From positions 62,001 through 126,000 of the forward strand of contig JAFWQJ010000052.1 in NCBI GenBank assembly GCA_017545185.1: a stretch of 64,000 bases of DNA. Reading direction: 5' to 3'. Source of the stretch: Oscillospiraceae bacterium. Lineage in GTDB: Bacteria > Bacillota > Clostridia > Oscillospirales > Ruminococcaceae. Shown here piece after piece: positions 42,615 through 51,820 of the stretch. Made by a program: the position numbers and the translations under genes. The notes beneath the pieces were generated by a model, which was not told the origin of the DNA, did no database searches, and worked only from the letters and a program-made list of their open reading frames with translations. The number at the start of each line of letters is the position of its first letter. Position 1 is the first letter of the stretch.

Positions 42615-44273
42615 TTATTTCTTTTCCTCTGCCGGGAATTGGGAGATTTTCTTGGCAATGCGCTGCAGCATCATGGTCACATCATTCGCAAAAACGTGAC
42701 CGTCACCGTTCACATCCGCATTCCGCTTGCCGGCATCGGTGATAAATGCTGATTTATCCATAACGACGTATCTGGATACCAGCACGGCGTCGGATACATC
42801 AAATACGCCGTCCGCATTGGCGTCGCCGCAGAGCTCCGAGGCTTGAGCGGAAACGCTGCCGATCGCAACAAACGGGATCTCATACTGTTCTGCATACGCT
42901 TCTGCGGGGGAGCCGGTGTATCCCTTGATCGTTACATCCGTATCCCAGAACACCTGATAATCCAGCTCGCGGACAGTCGGCGGTATCGTGATCTTCTTCA
43001 GCTTGCTGCAGGAGGAAAACGCACTGTCGTCGATGAACGTGACCGAATCCGGAATCGTGACCGATGTCAGCTCTTCGCAGGTGCCGAATGCCATGAACGG
43101 AATCTCCCTGATGCCTTCCGGAATGACAACGGAAGCCAGTTCACTCTGCTCAAACGCATAGGGTGCGATTTCTGTGACTTCATCAGGGATCACAACATTT
43201 CCCTTGCAGGCTGTGCCGCTTATCAGGATATTGTTGACGATCACAAGCGGGTTTTCCTTTTGCTGGTTCTTCATCCACAGCGTATTTGAGAGCGCATACG
43301 TTTCGATGCTGTTCACGGATTTCGGAATCGTGATCTCCGCCAGCTGATCACAGTTTGCAAACGCACCGTTACCGAGCTCGGTGACGCCTTCCTCTATGAC
43401 GACGCTTTTCAGGTTGTCACAGTTGAAGAATGCATAATCTGACACGCTCTTGATCTGCTTCGGGATCACGGCTTTTTCGAGTGCCGGACACTCACCGAAG
43501 GAATAGGAACCAAACTTTGTCACGCTCTCCGGCAGGATGACTTCCGTGATCTCACTGTTTTTTTGGAACGCAGAATAGCCGATGATCCTGACACCGTCCG
43601 GAATCTGTACAACGCCTTTGCAGTTCATTCCGTCGATGACAATGCCGTTGACGATCACAAGCGGATTCTCCGCGCGCCGGTCGGACAGCCACGGTGTATC
43701 ACGAAATACCCCGACACCGAATTCGGTCAGGTTCTCAGGGAGTGTGATTTCTTTCAGTGCGGTGCATTCCTCAAAAGCCTCGCTCCCGATCAGCGTGACA
43801 TTTTCCGGAACGGCAACCGATTTCAGGCTGGTGCATCTATAGAATGCGGAATACCCGATTTCAATCAGACTGTCCGGCAGTGTGATCTGCTCCAGCGCAC
43901 TGCAGCCGGCAAACGCAGAATCCTCGATATAATCCGTGCCCTCCGGAACGGAAACCGATGTCACGGTTCTGAATCCGTTCAGGACATTTTTCGGAATGAC
44001 GGTCGTGTTTTCACCGAATACAACAGATTTGACCGGGGTTCTTGCGCTGTTCTTCAGATCCTCCCAGGGACGGGAATAATCGCTGAGATGATCGTAATCG
44101 TTGTAAAAATCCGGCCACTCGCCGGAGATCGTCAGCGTACCGGTTGCTTCGTCAAAGCTCCATGTCCCCTTCTCCTCCGCGGATACGGAAAGTACCGCGG
44201 GCATCACCGCAGTCAGATTCATCAGGGACAGCGCACCTGCGCTCATAAATGCCATTTTTCGTAATAATTTCAT
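42615..44273 (-). CDS. Secreted BspA-type leucine-rich-repeat protein with dockerin
   Basis: The start at 44273 has AAAGGAGG six bases upstream; 552 residues. A signal peptide is followed by a WSFDEATGTLTISG module and about 15 LRR_5 units of the ITLPDSLIEIGYSAFYRC type. Two larger internal repeats end with NPLVIVNGIVIDG and NPLVIVNNILISG. The C-terminal 65 residues form a dockerin (DANADGVFDVSD and DVNGDGHVFAND). Such repeats usually bind proteins or polysaccharides. Transcription starts from a perfect consensus promoter. Confidence 0.88.
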   Translation of the reverse strand: MKLLRKMAFMSAGALSLMNLTAVMPAVLSVSAEEKGTWSFDEATGTLTISGEWPDFYNDYDHLSDYSRPWEDLKNSARTPVKSVVFGENTTVIPKNVLNGFRTVTSVSVPEGTDYIEDSAFAGCSALEQITLPDSLIEIGYSAFYRCTSLKSVAVPENVTLIGSEAFEECTALKEITLPENLTEFGVGVFRDTPWLSDRRAENPLVIVNGIVIDGMNCKGVVQIPDGVRIIGYSAFQKNSEITEVILPESVTKFGSYSFGECPALEKAVIPKQIKSVSDYAFFNCDNLKSVVIEEGVTELGNGAFANCDQLAEITIPKSVNSIETYALSNTLWMKNQQKENPLVIVNNILISGTACKGNVVIPDEVTEIAPYAFEQSELASVVIPEGIREIPFMAFGTCEELTSVTIPDSVTFIDDSAFSSCSKLKKITIPPTVRELDYQVFWDTDVTIKGYTGSPAEAYAEQYEIPFVAIGSVSAQASELCGDANADGVFDVSDAVLVSRYVVMDKSAFITDAGKRNADVNGDGHVFANDVTMMLQRIAKKISQFPAEEKK

Positions 44274-44319
44274 AATTATCCTCCTTTCACACCATGAACA
44301 ATTCATGTGTTCTTTCTTG

Positions 44320-44348
44320 ATTATATCGCAATAATGTTGTTTTGTCAA
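44320..44348 (-). promoter_or_regulatory. Perfect consensus promoter of the dockerin LRR gene
   Basis: Minus-strand TTGACA (44348-44343), 17 bp, TATAAT (44325-44320). The leader contains a near-palindrome ACACATGAATTGTTCATGGTGT (split arms ACACATGAA and TTCATGGTGT) at 44293-44314 that could form a hairpin or operator. Confidence 0.75.
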
Positions 44349-44387
44349 GGGAAAAGAGAAATACTGCTGTATGCTGCTGCGATACAG

Positions 44388-44428
44388 AACGCTCCCGCAT
44401 TCATTTTCCGAATGCGGGAGCGTTTTTT
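44388..44428 (-). terminator. Terminator of the sigma/zinc-finger anti-sigma operon
   Basis: Arms AACGCTCCCGCATTC and GAATGCGGGAGCGTT immediately after the stop codon of the anti-sigma gene. Confidence 0.75.
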
Positions 44429-45353
44429 ATCCTTCAGCCTGTACCCATTCCGGTTCGTCGTAAAGCTGACCGTGTTCCGTTGTCTGCTGAACCTGCTGAA
44501 CCGTATAGAGAACCTTGCCGTTTTCGCCGTAAGCGGTGCCGCAGGTGATCTCGCGGTCGGACTGCCGCAGCATCGCGCAGAAGCCGTTTTCATCCGGGGT
44601 CAGTGTGCGTTCGGTATTGCCGTCCGTGACGGTCAGCGTTCTGACGCGCGGGTCGGTAACGTAAAATGCTGCGCAGCGGATCTCCGCCGATTTCTTTTCC
44701 GTTGACGATGTCTGCGAGAAACCGCCGTCCTGCATATAGATGCCGGTTTTCATCGGCTGAAAGCTCCAGCCGCCGCCGGCGCACTCATACAGCAGATTAA
44801 AGTGGTAGGCGTCCTTTCTGCTGCCGTGGCACTCCGTAAAGCTGTAAAGCTCCTTGTACGGATGCCTGACAAACGCATAGGCAGAAGCCGCATAACCCTT
44901 TGGATTTTTGACCTCGCCGAGATACTCGTATTCCAGATGCGGCAGATTGTGCGGGTCGGGGGTCTGGCCGTATTCCTCGGAAAAGACATGATCCGCGATG
45001 TTCTTCTGTACCAGATCGTCCATGACGCCGCGCATGGTGAGATGCGCGCCGCTGGTATAGAGCCCTCTGGCATACAGACCGCCGAACAGCACCAGCACGA
45101 TGCCTGCCGTCAGCAGACGCATCAGCCGGTTATGCCGCCGCACGCGCTTTGCGGTCTCTGCGTACCGGAGAACCTCTGCGGGGCGTTCGGCAGGGGACTG
45201 CGGGATGCTGCCGGGCTGCATCTGTGCCCATTCCGCAGCGCATTCCGGGCACTCCGCGATATGCGCCCGGACAAGCTGCTCGCTCTGCGGGGATGCGATG
45301 CCGTCGATGCACAGCGGCATCAGATCCCGCACGACTTCATGCTGATATTTCAT
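44427..45353 (-). CDS. Zinc-finger anti-sigma factor
   Basis: A 308-residue protein. The N-terminal 45 residues match the anti-sigma zinc finger (zf-HC2): LMPLCIDGIASPQSEQLV, then AHIAECPECAAEW with the H-x3-C-x2-C ligands. One membrane helix follows (LMRLLTAGIVLVLFGGLYA, about 77-96), then an outer domain of about 210 residues. Its start overlaps the end of the sigma gene by 17 bp. It probably inhibits that ECF sigma factor. Confidence 0.85.
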   Translation of the reverse strand: MKYQHEVVRDLMPLCIDGIASPQSEQLVRAHIAECPECAAEWAQMQPGSIPQSPAERPAEVLRYAETAKRVRRHNRLMRLLTAGIVLVLFGGLYARGLYTSGAHLTMRGVMDDLVQKNIADHVFSEEYGQTPDPHNLPHLEYEYLGEVKNPKGYAASAYAFVRHPYKELYSFTECHGSRKDAYHFNLLYECAGGGWSFQPMKTGIYMQDGGFSQTSSTEKKSAEIRCAAFYVTDPRVRTLTVTDGNTERTLTPDENGFCAMLRQSDREITCGTAYGENGKVLYTVQQVQQTTEHGQLYDEPEWVQAEG

Positions 45354-45843
45354 AGCCGTACCTCTCTTTCATACGTTTGCGCAGTGCTGCGACCGTTCTC
45401 CGGTAAATGACCGCCGCCGTATTCGGCTTGATGTGCAGGAGCTCCGCGATCTCGGAATAGCCCGCCTCTGCATACAGCCGGTATTCGACAATGGATTTCG
45501 CCGGTTCCGCAAGGGCGGCGATCTCTTTGCGCAAAATTGTGAGCATTTCCTGCTGTTCGAGCTCTGCGGCGGGCGGGGGAGCGGTCATGGGTTCCTCGCT
45601 CCTGACAGCAGCGCGCTGGCGGGATTCCTTCCGGACAAATTTGGCGTAGACATTTTTTGCGATCTGAAACAGCCATGTCCGCATACTGCATTCGCCGCGG
45701 AACCTGCCAAAGGAGAGAAACGCCTGATAAAATGTCTCCTGTGTGAGCTCCTCGGCGGTCTGCGGCTCAAAGCCGGTCATGCGCAGGATAAAGCGGAACA
45801 CCTCCGGCTGATAGTTCCGGTAGATCTCCTCGAAGTCCTCCAT
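45337..45843 (-). CDS. ECF RNA polymerase sigma factor
   Basis: AGAGGTG lies seven bases before the ATG at 45843; a TTG two codons upstream is rejected. The 168 residues contain region 2 (YQPEVFRFILRMTGFEPQTA, ELTQETFYQAFLSFGRFRG, TWLFQIAKNVYAKFVRKE) and region 4 (YRLYAEAGYSEIAELLHIKP, AVIYRRTVAALRKRM). It is closer to classical RpoE/SigW-type factors than to the paralogous pair at 38 kb. Confidence 0.9.
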   Translation of the reverse strand: MEDFEEIYRNYQPEVFRFILRMTGFEPQTAEELTQETFYQAFLSFGRFRGECSMRTWLFQIAKNVYAKFVRKESRQRAAVRSEEPMTAPPPAAELEQQEMLTILRKEIAALAEPAKSIVEYRLYAEAGYSEIAELLHIKPNTAAVIYRRTVAALRKRMKERYGYEISA

Positions 45844-46025
45844 CGGCAAGCACCTCTTTTCTGCATGATGTTCGGATTCTGTATATTAGTACCCGTTTCC
45901 CGGAAGATATGACAGGGAATGAAAAAATTTATTGCGTATTTCAAAGGGGGGAGCGTATCGTTCGGCATCCTTGTTTGATTCTTTTGTCTTGCGCTGTGAA
46001 TGGGAACATCTCCCGAAAAAAGAAA

Positions 46026-46058
46026 ACGGGTGCCGACTGAATCTGTCAGCACCCGTTC
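46026..46058. terminator. Hairpin between the sigma gene and GH130 gene
   Basis: Arms ACGGGTGCCGAC and GTCAGCACCCGT form a strong hairpin; it adjoins the repeat at 46066-46141 and on the minus strand is followed by TTTTCTTTTTTC, making it the likely terminator of the GH130 transcript. Confidence 0.65.
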
Positions 46059-46065
46059 CGTAACA

Positions 46066-46141
46066 CATAATGGGGTCTGGGGACTAGTTCCCAGCGGGGT
46101 TTGGGGCGGAGCCCCATTTCAAATCATCGCGGAGCAATACC
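46066..46141. repeat. Intergenic repeat, copy 2 (pairs with 18607-18686)
   Basis: GGGGACTAGTTCCC palindrome, GGGGCGGAGCCCCATT, then AAATCATCGCGGAGCAATACC. It covers the 3' end of the GH130 gene, so the last few codons (GIAPR) are encoded by the repeat. Confidence 0.75.
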
Positions 46142-47119
46142 GCTTTCATCCAGCCATGCGAGGACGTCGTCAACGGTCGTGAAGCAGAGCGATGTGCAGG
46201 TATCCGCGCAGCCGTAATAGATCGCGATCCTGCCGGTATCGGCATCGGTCAGCGCCGCGCAGGGGAACACCACATTCGGCACATCCCCGACGCATTCGTA
46301 ATCCCTCTGCGGGCTGAGCAGATATTCTCTGCCGCGGCGGAGCACCTTCCACGGCTCGTCGCGGTCAAGCAGCACTGCCGAGAAGCTGTACACAAAGCCG
46401 TTGCAGGAGGTCAGGACGCCGTGATAAAACAGTAGCCAGCCGCGCTCCGTCTCGATCGGGACAGGCCCTGCGCCGATCTTGGTCGATTCCCACGGTGCCT
46501 GCGGAGACATCACATGCCGGTGCTTGCCCCAGAATGTGAGGTCAGGCGACTGCGACAGGAAAATATCCCCGAACGGGGTATGTCCGCTGTCCGAGGGGCG
46601 GCTGAGCATCATATACATGCCGTTGATCTTCCGCGGGAACATGACACCGTTGCGGTTGAACGGCAGGAATGCGTTTTCGGTCTGATAAAACGTCCTGAAA
46701 TCGAAGGTATACGCCATGCCGATCGTCGGCTTCCAGTCGAGGGCATTGCACCATGTCACATAGTATCTGTCCTCAATGAAGCAGACACGCGGGTCATAGC
46801 CGTACTGGAACGGCTGGATCTCGGGGTCGTTCCGGACAAATTCGATGCGCTCCGGCTGAATGTCCCAGTGAATGCCGTCCTTTGAGAAGCCCGCATGAAG
46901 CTGCATATTGCGCGCTCTGTCATCGACGCGGAATACGCCGGCAAAGCCGTCACCGAACGGAACGGCCGCACTGTTGAAAATGCTGTTCGCGCAGGGGACT
47001 GCGTCTCTCCGGATGACCGGGTTTTCCGTATACCGCCAGAGGACGTCCCGGCAGCCTGCCGGCTTATCCTGCCACGGGATATGCGGGAGCGAAGTCCCGC
47101 CGATGATCTTTCCATTCAT
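46124..47119 (-). CDS. GH130 beta-mannoside phosphorylase
   Basis: The start at 47119 gives 331 residues without signal peptide, so it acts in the cytoplasm. The five-bladed propeller GH130 fold is suggested by [92 protein letters not shown] and the catalytic Asp-containing RVDD region. In Ruminococcus GH130 enzymes phosphorolyse mannosyl-glucose or beta-1,4-manno-oligosaccharides. Its neighbour GH26 mannanase supports mannan use. It has its own promoter. The C-terminal residues come from an intergenic repeat. Confidence 0.88.
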   Translation of the reverse strand: MNGKIIGGTSLPHIPWQDKPAGCRDVLWRYTENPVIRRDAVPCANSIFNSAAVPFGDGFAGVFRVDDRARNMQLHAGFSKDGIHWDIQPERIEFVRNDPEIQPFQYGYDPRVCFIEDRYYVTWCNALDWKPTIGMAYTFDFRTFYQTENAFLPFNRNGVMFPRKINGMYMMLSRPSDSGHTPFGDIFLSQSPDLTFWGKHRHVMSPQAPWESTKIGAGPVPIETERGWLLFYHGVLTSCNGFVYSFSAVLLDRDEPWKVLRRGREYLLSPQRDYECVGDVPNVVFPCAALTDADTGRIAIYYGCADTCTSLCFTTVDDVLAWLDESGIAPR

Positions 47120-47161
47120 GATGTGCCCGCCTTTCCGCCGCATTGCCGCGGCTCTGCTTTT

Positions 47162-47190
47162 ATTATAGCATGAAAGACGCCTGATTGCAA
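47162..47190 (-). promoter_or_regulatory. Sigma-A promoter of the GH130 gene
   Basis: Minus-strand TTGCAA (47190-47185), 17 bp, TATAAT (47167-47162), placed just after the GH26 stop codon. Confidence 0.65.
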
Positions 47191-47194
47191 TGCA

Positions 47195-48820
47195 TCATTC
47201 GGAAAGCGACAGAAAATCATTCAGCGATAAAGCTAATTCAGAGTTGTACAGGTTATACAAATCACTGCTTGAATAATTGGAATCGTTGAAGCTGCCGTCC
47301 GGATTCATCAGATAATCGCCGTACCAGAGCCCGAAGAACGACCAGACGGATTCGTCCAGCTTCATCATTTCGGGGTCGGGGAGCGTGCTGCATTCGCTGA
47401 GTGCGAGCAGCTTTCTGCTGTTCGTGATGCGCGCCAGCGAGATGAACTGCTCATAGCGGCTGCCGAACTGCATTCTCGGCTGGAGATAGACGTCCAGCGA
47501 GGCGATGTCATAGCTTTGCTCCGGGACGAGATACGCGGCGCTCTGCCCGTTCCAGACCCAGATCAGATTGTTCAGCCTGTGGTAATCGGTCAGGCGGTGC
47601 CAGAGCAGCGACCAGAGCTTCTGATAGGCCTCTCTGCCGTCAGCGCCCCACCAGTACCAGCCGCCGCCTGCCTCGTGCAGGGGACGCCACAGTACCGGAA
47701 TGTTCATGTTATCGAGCTTTTTGAGGCTCACCGCAATGCTGTCGATATCGGTGAGCAGCATCTGCGCCTCTTTCGAGAGCGCGCCGCATTCGACGGCATG
47801 CTCCGCCTGCTTCGGGGTCAGCTTCGCGACGGATGCGGGGTCCTTCCGCTGCAGCGCGGTGTAGAGTTTGAAATCGGTCTCATCCGCGTAGACGGAATCG
47901 GAGCCGGGGGCATTCCACTGCCACATCAGCCCGACAATGCCGTGCGTATAGACGCTCCAGTCGATCGCGGCGTCGGTCTGTGCGCGGTCGTCGCCGGTGC
48001 CGAGTGCGGAAAAGCGGATCGCCGGAAGCTGTCCGGTGATCTGATAGATCAGGTTCAGCTCCGGGTTGCTGCCGTCGGACGCATACTGTCCGGTCAGGAC
48101 GGTCTTGCCCCACTGCTCCCGCAGAAATGCGTAGAGCTTCTGCGCTTCCGCATCCGCATTCGGATTGCAGAGCGATTCGGTCAGTGCGAAGTCCGGCCGG
48201 TAATCGGTCGTGTCGTTCCGCAGCATGATATAATCAAGATCGAGCCCGCCGTCAATGCCGTCGATCGTCAGCGTATTGTCGCCGGCCTCGAGGAAAATGC
48301 CGTAGAATGTGATCTTTGTGAAGGTATCATTGCCTTCGAGCGAAAACTGCGAGACCATGCTCCCGTTGATGCAGAGCGCGTTTTCGCAGTCTTTTTTTGC
48401 CGCCGCGCAGAGCGTGATATCATAATGCTGGGTCGCTCTGATATGCAGCGGGACGGTCACGGCTGCTTCGGTGTCCTTCGGCAGCGTACCGATATAGCCC
48501 TCCCCGGTATAGCCGGGACGCTCACACTGCACGGTGAGCGGGTTCCGGACCTTGAGCGTTTCCGCCTCGACGGTCATGGAAACGGGCGTCTGATTGATCT
48601 CCGGGATTGAGAGCATCCTGCGGTCGGGGGGCAGCTCGTCGGCATTCGGCCGTTCCGCACCGTTCGCTGTACCGGCGAGGTACTGCTCATAGAGGTCACG
48701 GGTGCTGCGGGAGGGGTCATTGCCGAGCGGCGCAAACAGGAAGGTGCAGGATACGAGTGCGACGGAGAATATCACAAGCAGCCAGCGGGAGAATCCGCTG
48801 ACGCTGTTTTGCTTGTTCAT
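47195..48820 (-). CDS. Membrane-anchored GH26 beta-mannanase with CBM35-like module
   Basis: A 541-residue protein with an N-terminal hydrophobic segment (WLLVIFSVALVSCTFLFA) that is a signal anchor or lipoprotein-like signal. Residues about 80-205 look like a CBM6/35-type module (MTVEAETLKV, YDITLCAAAK, DYIMLRN). Residues about 220-540 are GH26: GQYASDG, VGLMWQWNAPG, the acid/base WRPLHEAGGGWYWWG and the nucleophile LALSECSTLP. There is no dockerin. No Shine-Dalgarno sequence lies near the ATG; instead a 16-codon frame overlaps the start (ATGA), suggesting translational coupling. Confidence 0.92.
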   Translation of the reverse strand: MNKQNSVSGFSRWLLVIFSVALVSCTFLFAPLGNDPSRSTRDLYEQYLAGTANGAERPNADELPPDRRMLSIPEINQTPVSMTVEAETLKVRNPLTVQCERPGYTGEGYIGTLPKDTEAAVTVPLHIRATQHYDITLCAAAKKDCENALCINGSMVSQFSLEGNDTFTKITFYGIFLEAGDNTLTIDGIDGGLDLDYIMLRNDTTDYRPDFALTESLCNPNADAEAQKLYAFLREQWGKTVLTGQYASDGSNPELNLIYQITGQLPAIRFSALGTGDDRAQTDAAIDWSVYTHGIVGLMWQWNAPGSDSVYADETDFKLYTALQRKDPASVAKLTPKQAEHAVECGALSKEAQMLLTDIDSIAVSLKKLDNMNIPVLWRPLHEAGGGWYWWGADGREAYQKLWSLLWHRLTDYHRLNNLIWVWNGQSAAYLVPEQSYDIASLDVYLQPRMQFGSRYEQFISLARITNSRKLLALSECSTLPDPEMMKLDESVWSFFGLWYGDYLMNPDGSFNDSNYSSSDLYNLYNSELALSLNDFLSLSE

Positions 48821-48867
48821 CCGGTGATCCGGTGTGCGACACCGTCCCGGACGGCATTCCGGTTCAA
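48817..48867 (-). CDS. Possible 16-codon leader coupled to the GH26 start
   Basis: A TTG start at 48867 follows AAAGGAGG and a second GGAGG, and the frame ends in TGA overlapping the GH26 ATG as ATGA. The mannanase itself lacks a ribosome site, so this short frame may load ribosomes for it. Too short to be judged by composition. Confidence 0.35.
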   Translation of the reverse strand: MNRNAVRDGVAHRITG

Positions 48868-48900
48868 GAAGCCTCCGCCTCCTTTCAGGCAGTCTGCGGC

Positions 48901-50082
48901 TTATGCCGCCTTCTTCTGGTTCATCCGGCTGAGCAGTGCCTTCTGCGCTGCTTCGAGCTGGGTGTCGGTCTCTGCTTCGGGATCGTACACGCTGAGCACA
49001 TCGGGCTCAAGGCCGATCTCGTGATAGCAGGGGGTAATGCCGGTTTCATAGGTCGCGGTGGTCAGTGTGACGCCGCCGCTGGACAGTGCAAGGGTCGCCT
49101 GCATGATGCCCTTGCCGAAGGTCTTTTCCCCGACAAGGATCGCGCCGGAGTAATCGCGCAGCAGGCAGGCAAACAGCTCCGATGCGCTTGCCGTGCCGCC
49201 GTCCACGAGCACCGCATAGGGCATGTCGGTATAGTTTGCGTCAGAGGTGATGATCGTTTCACGCGTGCCGTCCTTTGTTGTCGAGAAGGCGAGCTCGCCC
49301 TCAGGCAGCAGGGGATCGGCAAGCTGTTCGAGTGCGCCGAGCACGCCGCCGTTCTGCCGGACGTCAAAGATAAAGCCTTTTGCGCCCTCCTTGAGAAGCT
49401 TCTGACGGGCTTCCTCAAACTGGGTGACGGTGTTGCTGCGGAATTTTTCAATGCGGATAAAGCCGATCTTGTTGTCAAGCATTTTTGCGAGGACCGTGAC
49501 CTCGTCGATGTGGACGCGCTTGACCGAGAGCTTTTTCTGTCTGCCGGAAGCCTTTTCCTGAACACGCAGCGTGACCGATGTCCCGACCTCGCCCCCGATC
49601 TTGTTGATCGCTTCCGTGTAGTTTTCGCGGACAGAGATGCCCTCGACCTCGATCAGCAGATCGCCCTTTCTGATGCCGGCCTGCTCTGCGGAGCCGCCCG
49701 GCGCGAGATCGACGATCTCGACGTCGCCGTCATCATTTTTCGTGACGGTGATGCCGATGCCGGTGTAGACGCCGGCTGTCGTGTCCTCATAGTCTGTCAG
49801 TTCTCTTGCGCTGCGGTAGACGCTGTAGCGGTCGCCGAGCCCGGCTACATAGCCCGTCAGAATGCCGTCGAGGACGTCCTCCTCCGGCACCTCGCGGTAG
49901 TAGTTTTCGCGGACGACGGCGTCCAGCTCATCGAGCCGGTCGTATTTGTCGGCCAGCCGGTCTACCTCCGTGACCTTTTCATTGAACGCTTTTCTGCTCA
50001 TCGAGAGCGTAATGGTAAAGGTCGCCGCCGCGGTCAGCGCCATCAGACTGAGGACGGTGCCGGGCGATATCTGCTTTTTCAA
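48901..50082 (-). CDS. C-terminal processing protease (S41, CtpA-like)
   Basis: The start is TTG at 50082 with AAGGAG nine bases upstream; 393 residues. An N-terminal membrane anchor is followed by a PDZ domain (GIGITVTKNDDGDVEIVDLA, AEQAGIRKGDLLIEVEG) and the S41 catalytic region (GFIFDVRQNGGV, catalytic Ser in GGTASASELFA, Lys in VGEKTFGKG). It lies downstream of ftsEX and the M23 pair in the same orientation, a common setting for CtpA/CtpB proteases that act on cell-wall hydrolases. Confidence 0.92.
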   Translation of the reverse strand: MKKQISPGTVLSLMALTAAATFTITLSMSRKAFNEKVTEVDRLADKYDRLDELDAVVRENYYREVPEEDVLDGILTGYVAGLGDRYSVYRSARELTDYEDTTAGVYTGIGITVTKNDDGDVEIVDLAPGGSAEQAGIRKGDLLIEVEGISVRENYTEAINKIGGEVGTSVTLRVQEKASGRQKKLSVKRVHIDEVTVLAKMLDNKIGFIRIEKFRSNTVTQFEEARQKLLKEGAKGFIFDVRQNGGVLGALEQLADPLLPEGELAFSTTKDGTRETIITSDANYTDMPYAVLVDGGTASASELFACLLRDYSGAILVGEKTFGKGIMQATLALSSGGVTLTTATYETGITPCYHEIGLEPDVLSVYDPEAETDTQLEAAQKALLSRMNQKKAA

Positions 50083-50211
50083 TGCCGGATGCTCCTTCCG
50101 AATGAAACGCCGGAAACGGCAAGAGACCTGTCCGTCTCCTGCCGTTTGACCGGATTTTTGCGATTTTGCTTTCTTTTTGTTCTATCTCTGTTTGACTGAC
50201 CCGTTCCGGTA

Positions 50212-51747
50212 TCAGGGCAGGTAATCAAGCGGATTCACGCGGTTCTTGGTCGAGTTCCCGCCGACACGCACCTCAAAGTGCAGATGCGGTCCCGTGGAAT
50301 GTCCCGTTGAACCGATAACGCCGACCTGCTGCCCGACGGTCACGGACTGTCCGTCTGCAACCGAAATAGAAGCAAGATGTGCGTAAAGCGTATAGATGCC
50401 GTTGCCGTGGCTGATGACGACATAATTGCCGTAGCCGTCGTTGCATCCGCAGCTGGAATTCTTCTTGTAATTATGGGGGCAGAATTTGGCGCCGTGCATC
50501 AGAACGGTTCCGGATGCGGCAGCACAGGCAGCCGCGCCGTTGATGCCGCCGTCGCTGATATCAATGCCGCCGTGATAATTCTGCTGATTGTGCAGGGTAC
50601 GCCAGCCGAAATAACTGCTGACATGATAATGTCCCGGTGCAGGCCACTGCAGCTTGCTGCTGCTCTGCTGCTGCGGGGGTGTTGTGACGACCGGAGCCGC
50701 CGTGACCGGAGCCGCGGGCTTTGCCGTTGTCGCGGTCACAGGGTTCTGCTGCTGATTGACAGGTGCCTGCGTGACCGCAGCCTGCTGCTGTGCGGCAGCC
50801 TTTTCCTTTGCAAGACGTTCAGCTTCTTCCTTTGCCTTGCGGTCGGCTTCTTCCTTCGCCTTGCGTTCTGCCTCGGCTTTGGCCTTTTTCTCGGCTTCCT
50901 CTTTGGCCTTGCGCTCCGCTTCTTCCTTTGCCTTGCGCTCGGTCTCTGCCTTGGCGATCGCCTCTGCGATGAGCTTATCCTCCTCGGTATCCAGCTCCTC
51001 GATCATTTCCTCGTAGCCGGCGATCTCCCTTTTGACGGTATCCTGCTGCCCGCGGATCGTCTGCATATCGGAGCTGTTCTGTGCAGCGGCCAGATGCAGT
51101 TCATCCTGCGAAGCGCGGAACTCGTCGCAGAGCACATTCATTTCAGTCTCCTGAATATTGAGTGCCTGCAGATTCGCGGTCAGATCCTGCTCACTTTTGT
51201 TCAGTTCGCGGATCTCGTCGCGCAGCTGCTCGATGATATCATTGTCATGCTTGGTGATGCGCTTGATGATATCAATGCGGGAGAGGATGTCGTAGAAGCT
51301 GGTCGCGCCGACAAGTGCGGACAGAATGCCGTCATTGCCGTGGACATACAGCGCGCGGATGCGCTTTTTGAAGAGCTCCATGTCCTTGGCGACCTGTTCC
51401 TTCTGTTCCGCGATCTGATTTTCCAGTTCGCCGATCTTATCCTCGGTGTTCTCCATATCGACATGGAGATCCTGAAGCTGGGAATCAATGAGCGTAAGCT
51501 TGTCACTGATGAGCCCGATCTGCTCATTGAGCGTCTGCTCATACTGCGCCTTCTTGCTGAGATCGTCCGCGAGTGCGGCAAGCTGTTCTTTTTTCTTGTT
51601 GATCTGCTCCTGCTTTTCCTTTTTCTCCTTGTTGATCTGCTCGATCGTCCGGGTCTCGGCCGATGCGGGCGTCCATGCGGAGAGGGGAGAGACTGCTGCG
51701 GTCAAAGCGCAGAGCAGCGCGAGGGTTCGTTTTACGGTTCTGTTCAT
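50212..51747 (-). CDS. PcsB/EnvC-like M23 peptidoglycan hydrolase, paralogue 2
   Basis: A 511-residue secreted protein. The signal peptide is followed by a long coiled coil (about 33-330) with KEKQEQINKKKEQLAALADD, a GNDGILSALVGATSF hinge and Lys/Ala/Glu-rich repeats. A Pro/Thr/Gln-rich linker leads to a C-terminal LytM/M23 domain (about 375-511) with zinc ligands in HGGIDI, LYAHL and HLHFEV, all intact. These proteins are activated by FtsEX at the division site. It is a tandem paralogue of the next gene upstream. Confidence 0.9.
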   Translation of the reverse strand: MNRTVKRTLALLCALTAAVSPLSAWTPASAETRTIEQINKEKKEKQEQINKKKEQLAALADDLSKKAQYEQTLNEQIGLISDKLTLIDSQLQDLHVDMENTEDKIGELENQIAEQKEQVAKDMELFKKRIRALYVHGNDGILSALVGATSFYDILSRIDIIKRITKHDNDIIEQLRDEIRELNKSEQDLTANLQALNIQETEMNVLCDEFRASQDELHLAAAQNSSDMQTIRGQQDTVKREIAGYEEMIEELDTEEDKLIAEAIAKAETERKAKEEAERKAKEEAEKKAKAEAERKAKEEADRKAKEEAERLAKEKAAAQQQAAVTQAPVNQQQNPVTATTAKPAAPVTAAPVVTTPPQQQSSSKLQWPAPGHYHVSSYFGWRTLHNQQNYHGGIDISDGGINGAAACAAASGTVLMHGAKFCPHNYKKNSSCGCNDGYGNYVVISHGNGIYTLYAHLASISVADGQSVTVGQQVGVIGSTGHSTGPHLHFEVRVGGNSTKNRVNPLDYLP

Positions 51748-51820
51748 GTCAGGCTTCCTTTCCTGATGCAGACGGCTTCACCCTATGATATGTGCGCGGG
51801 TGTGTCTGCGTGACCGGAGA

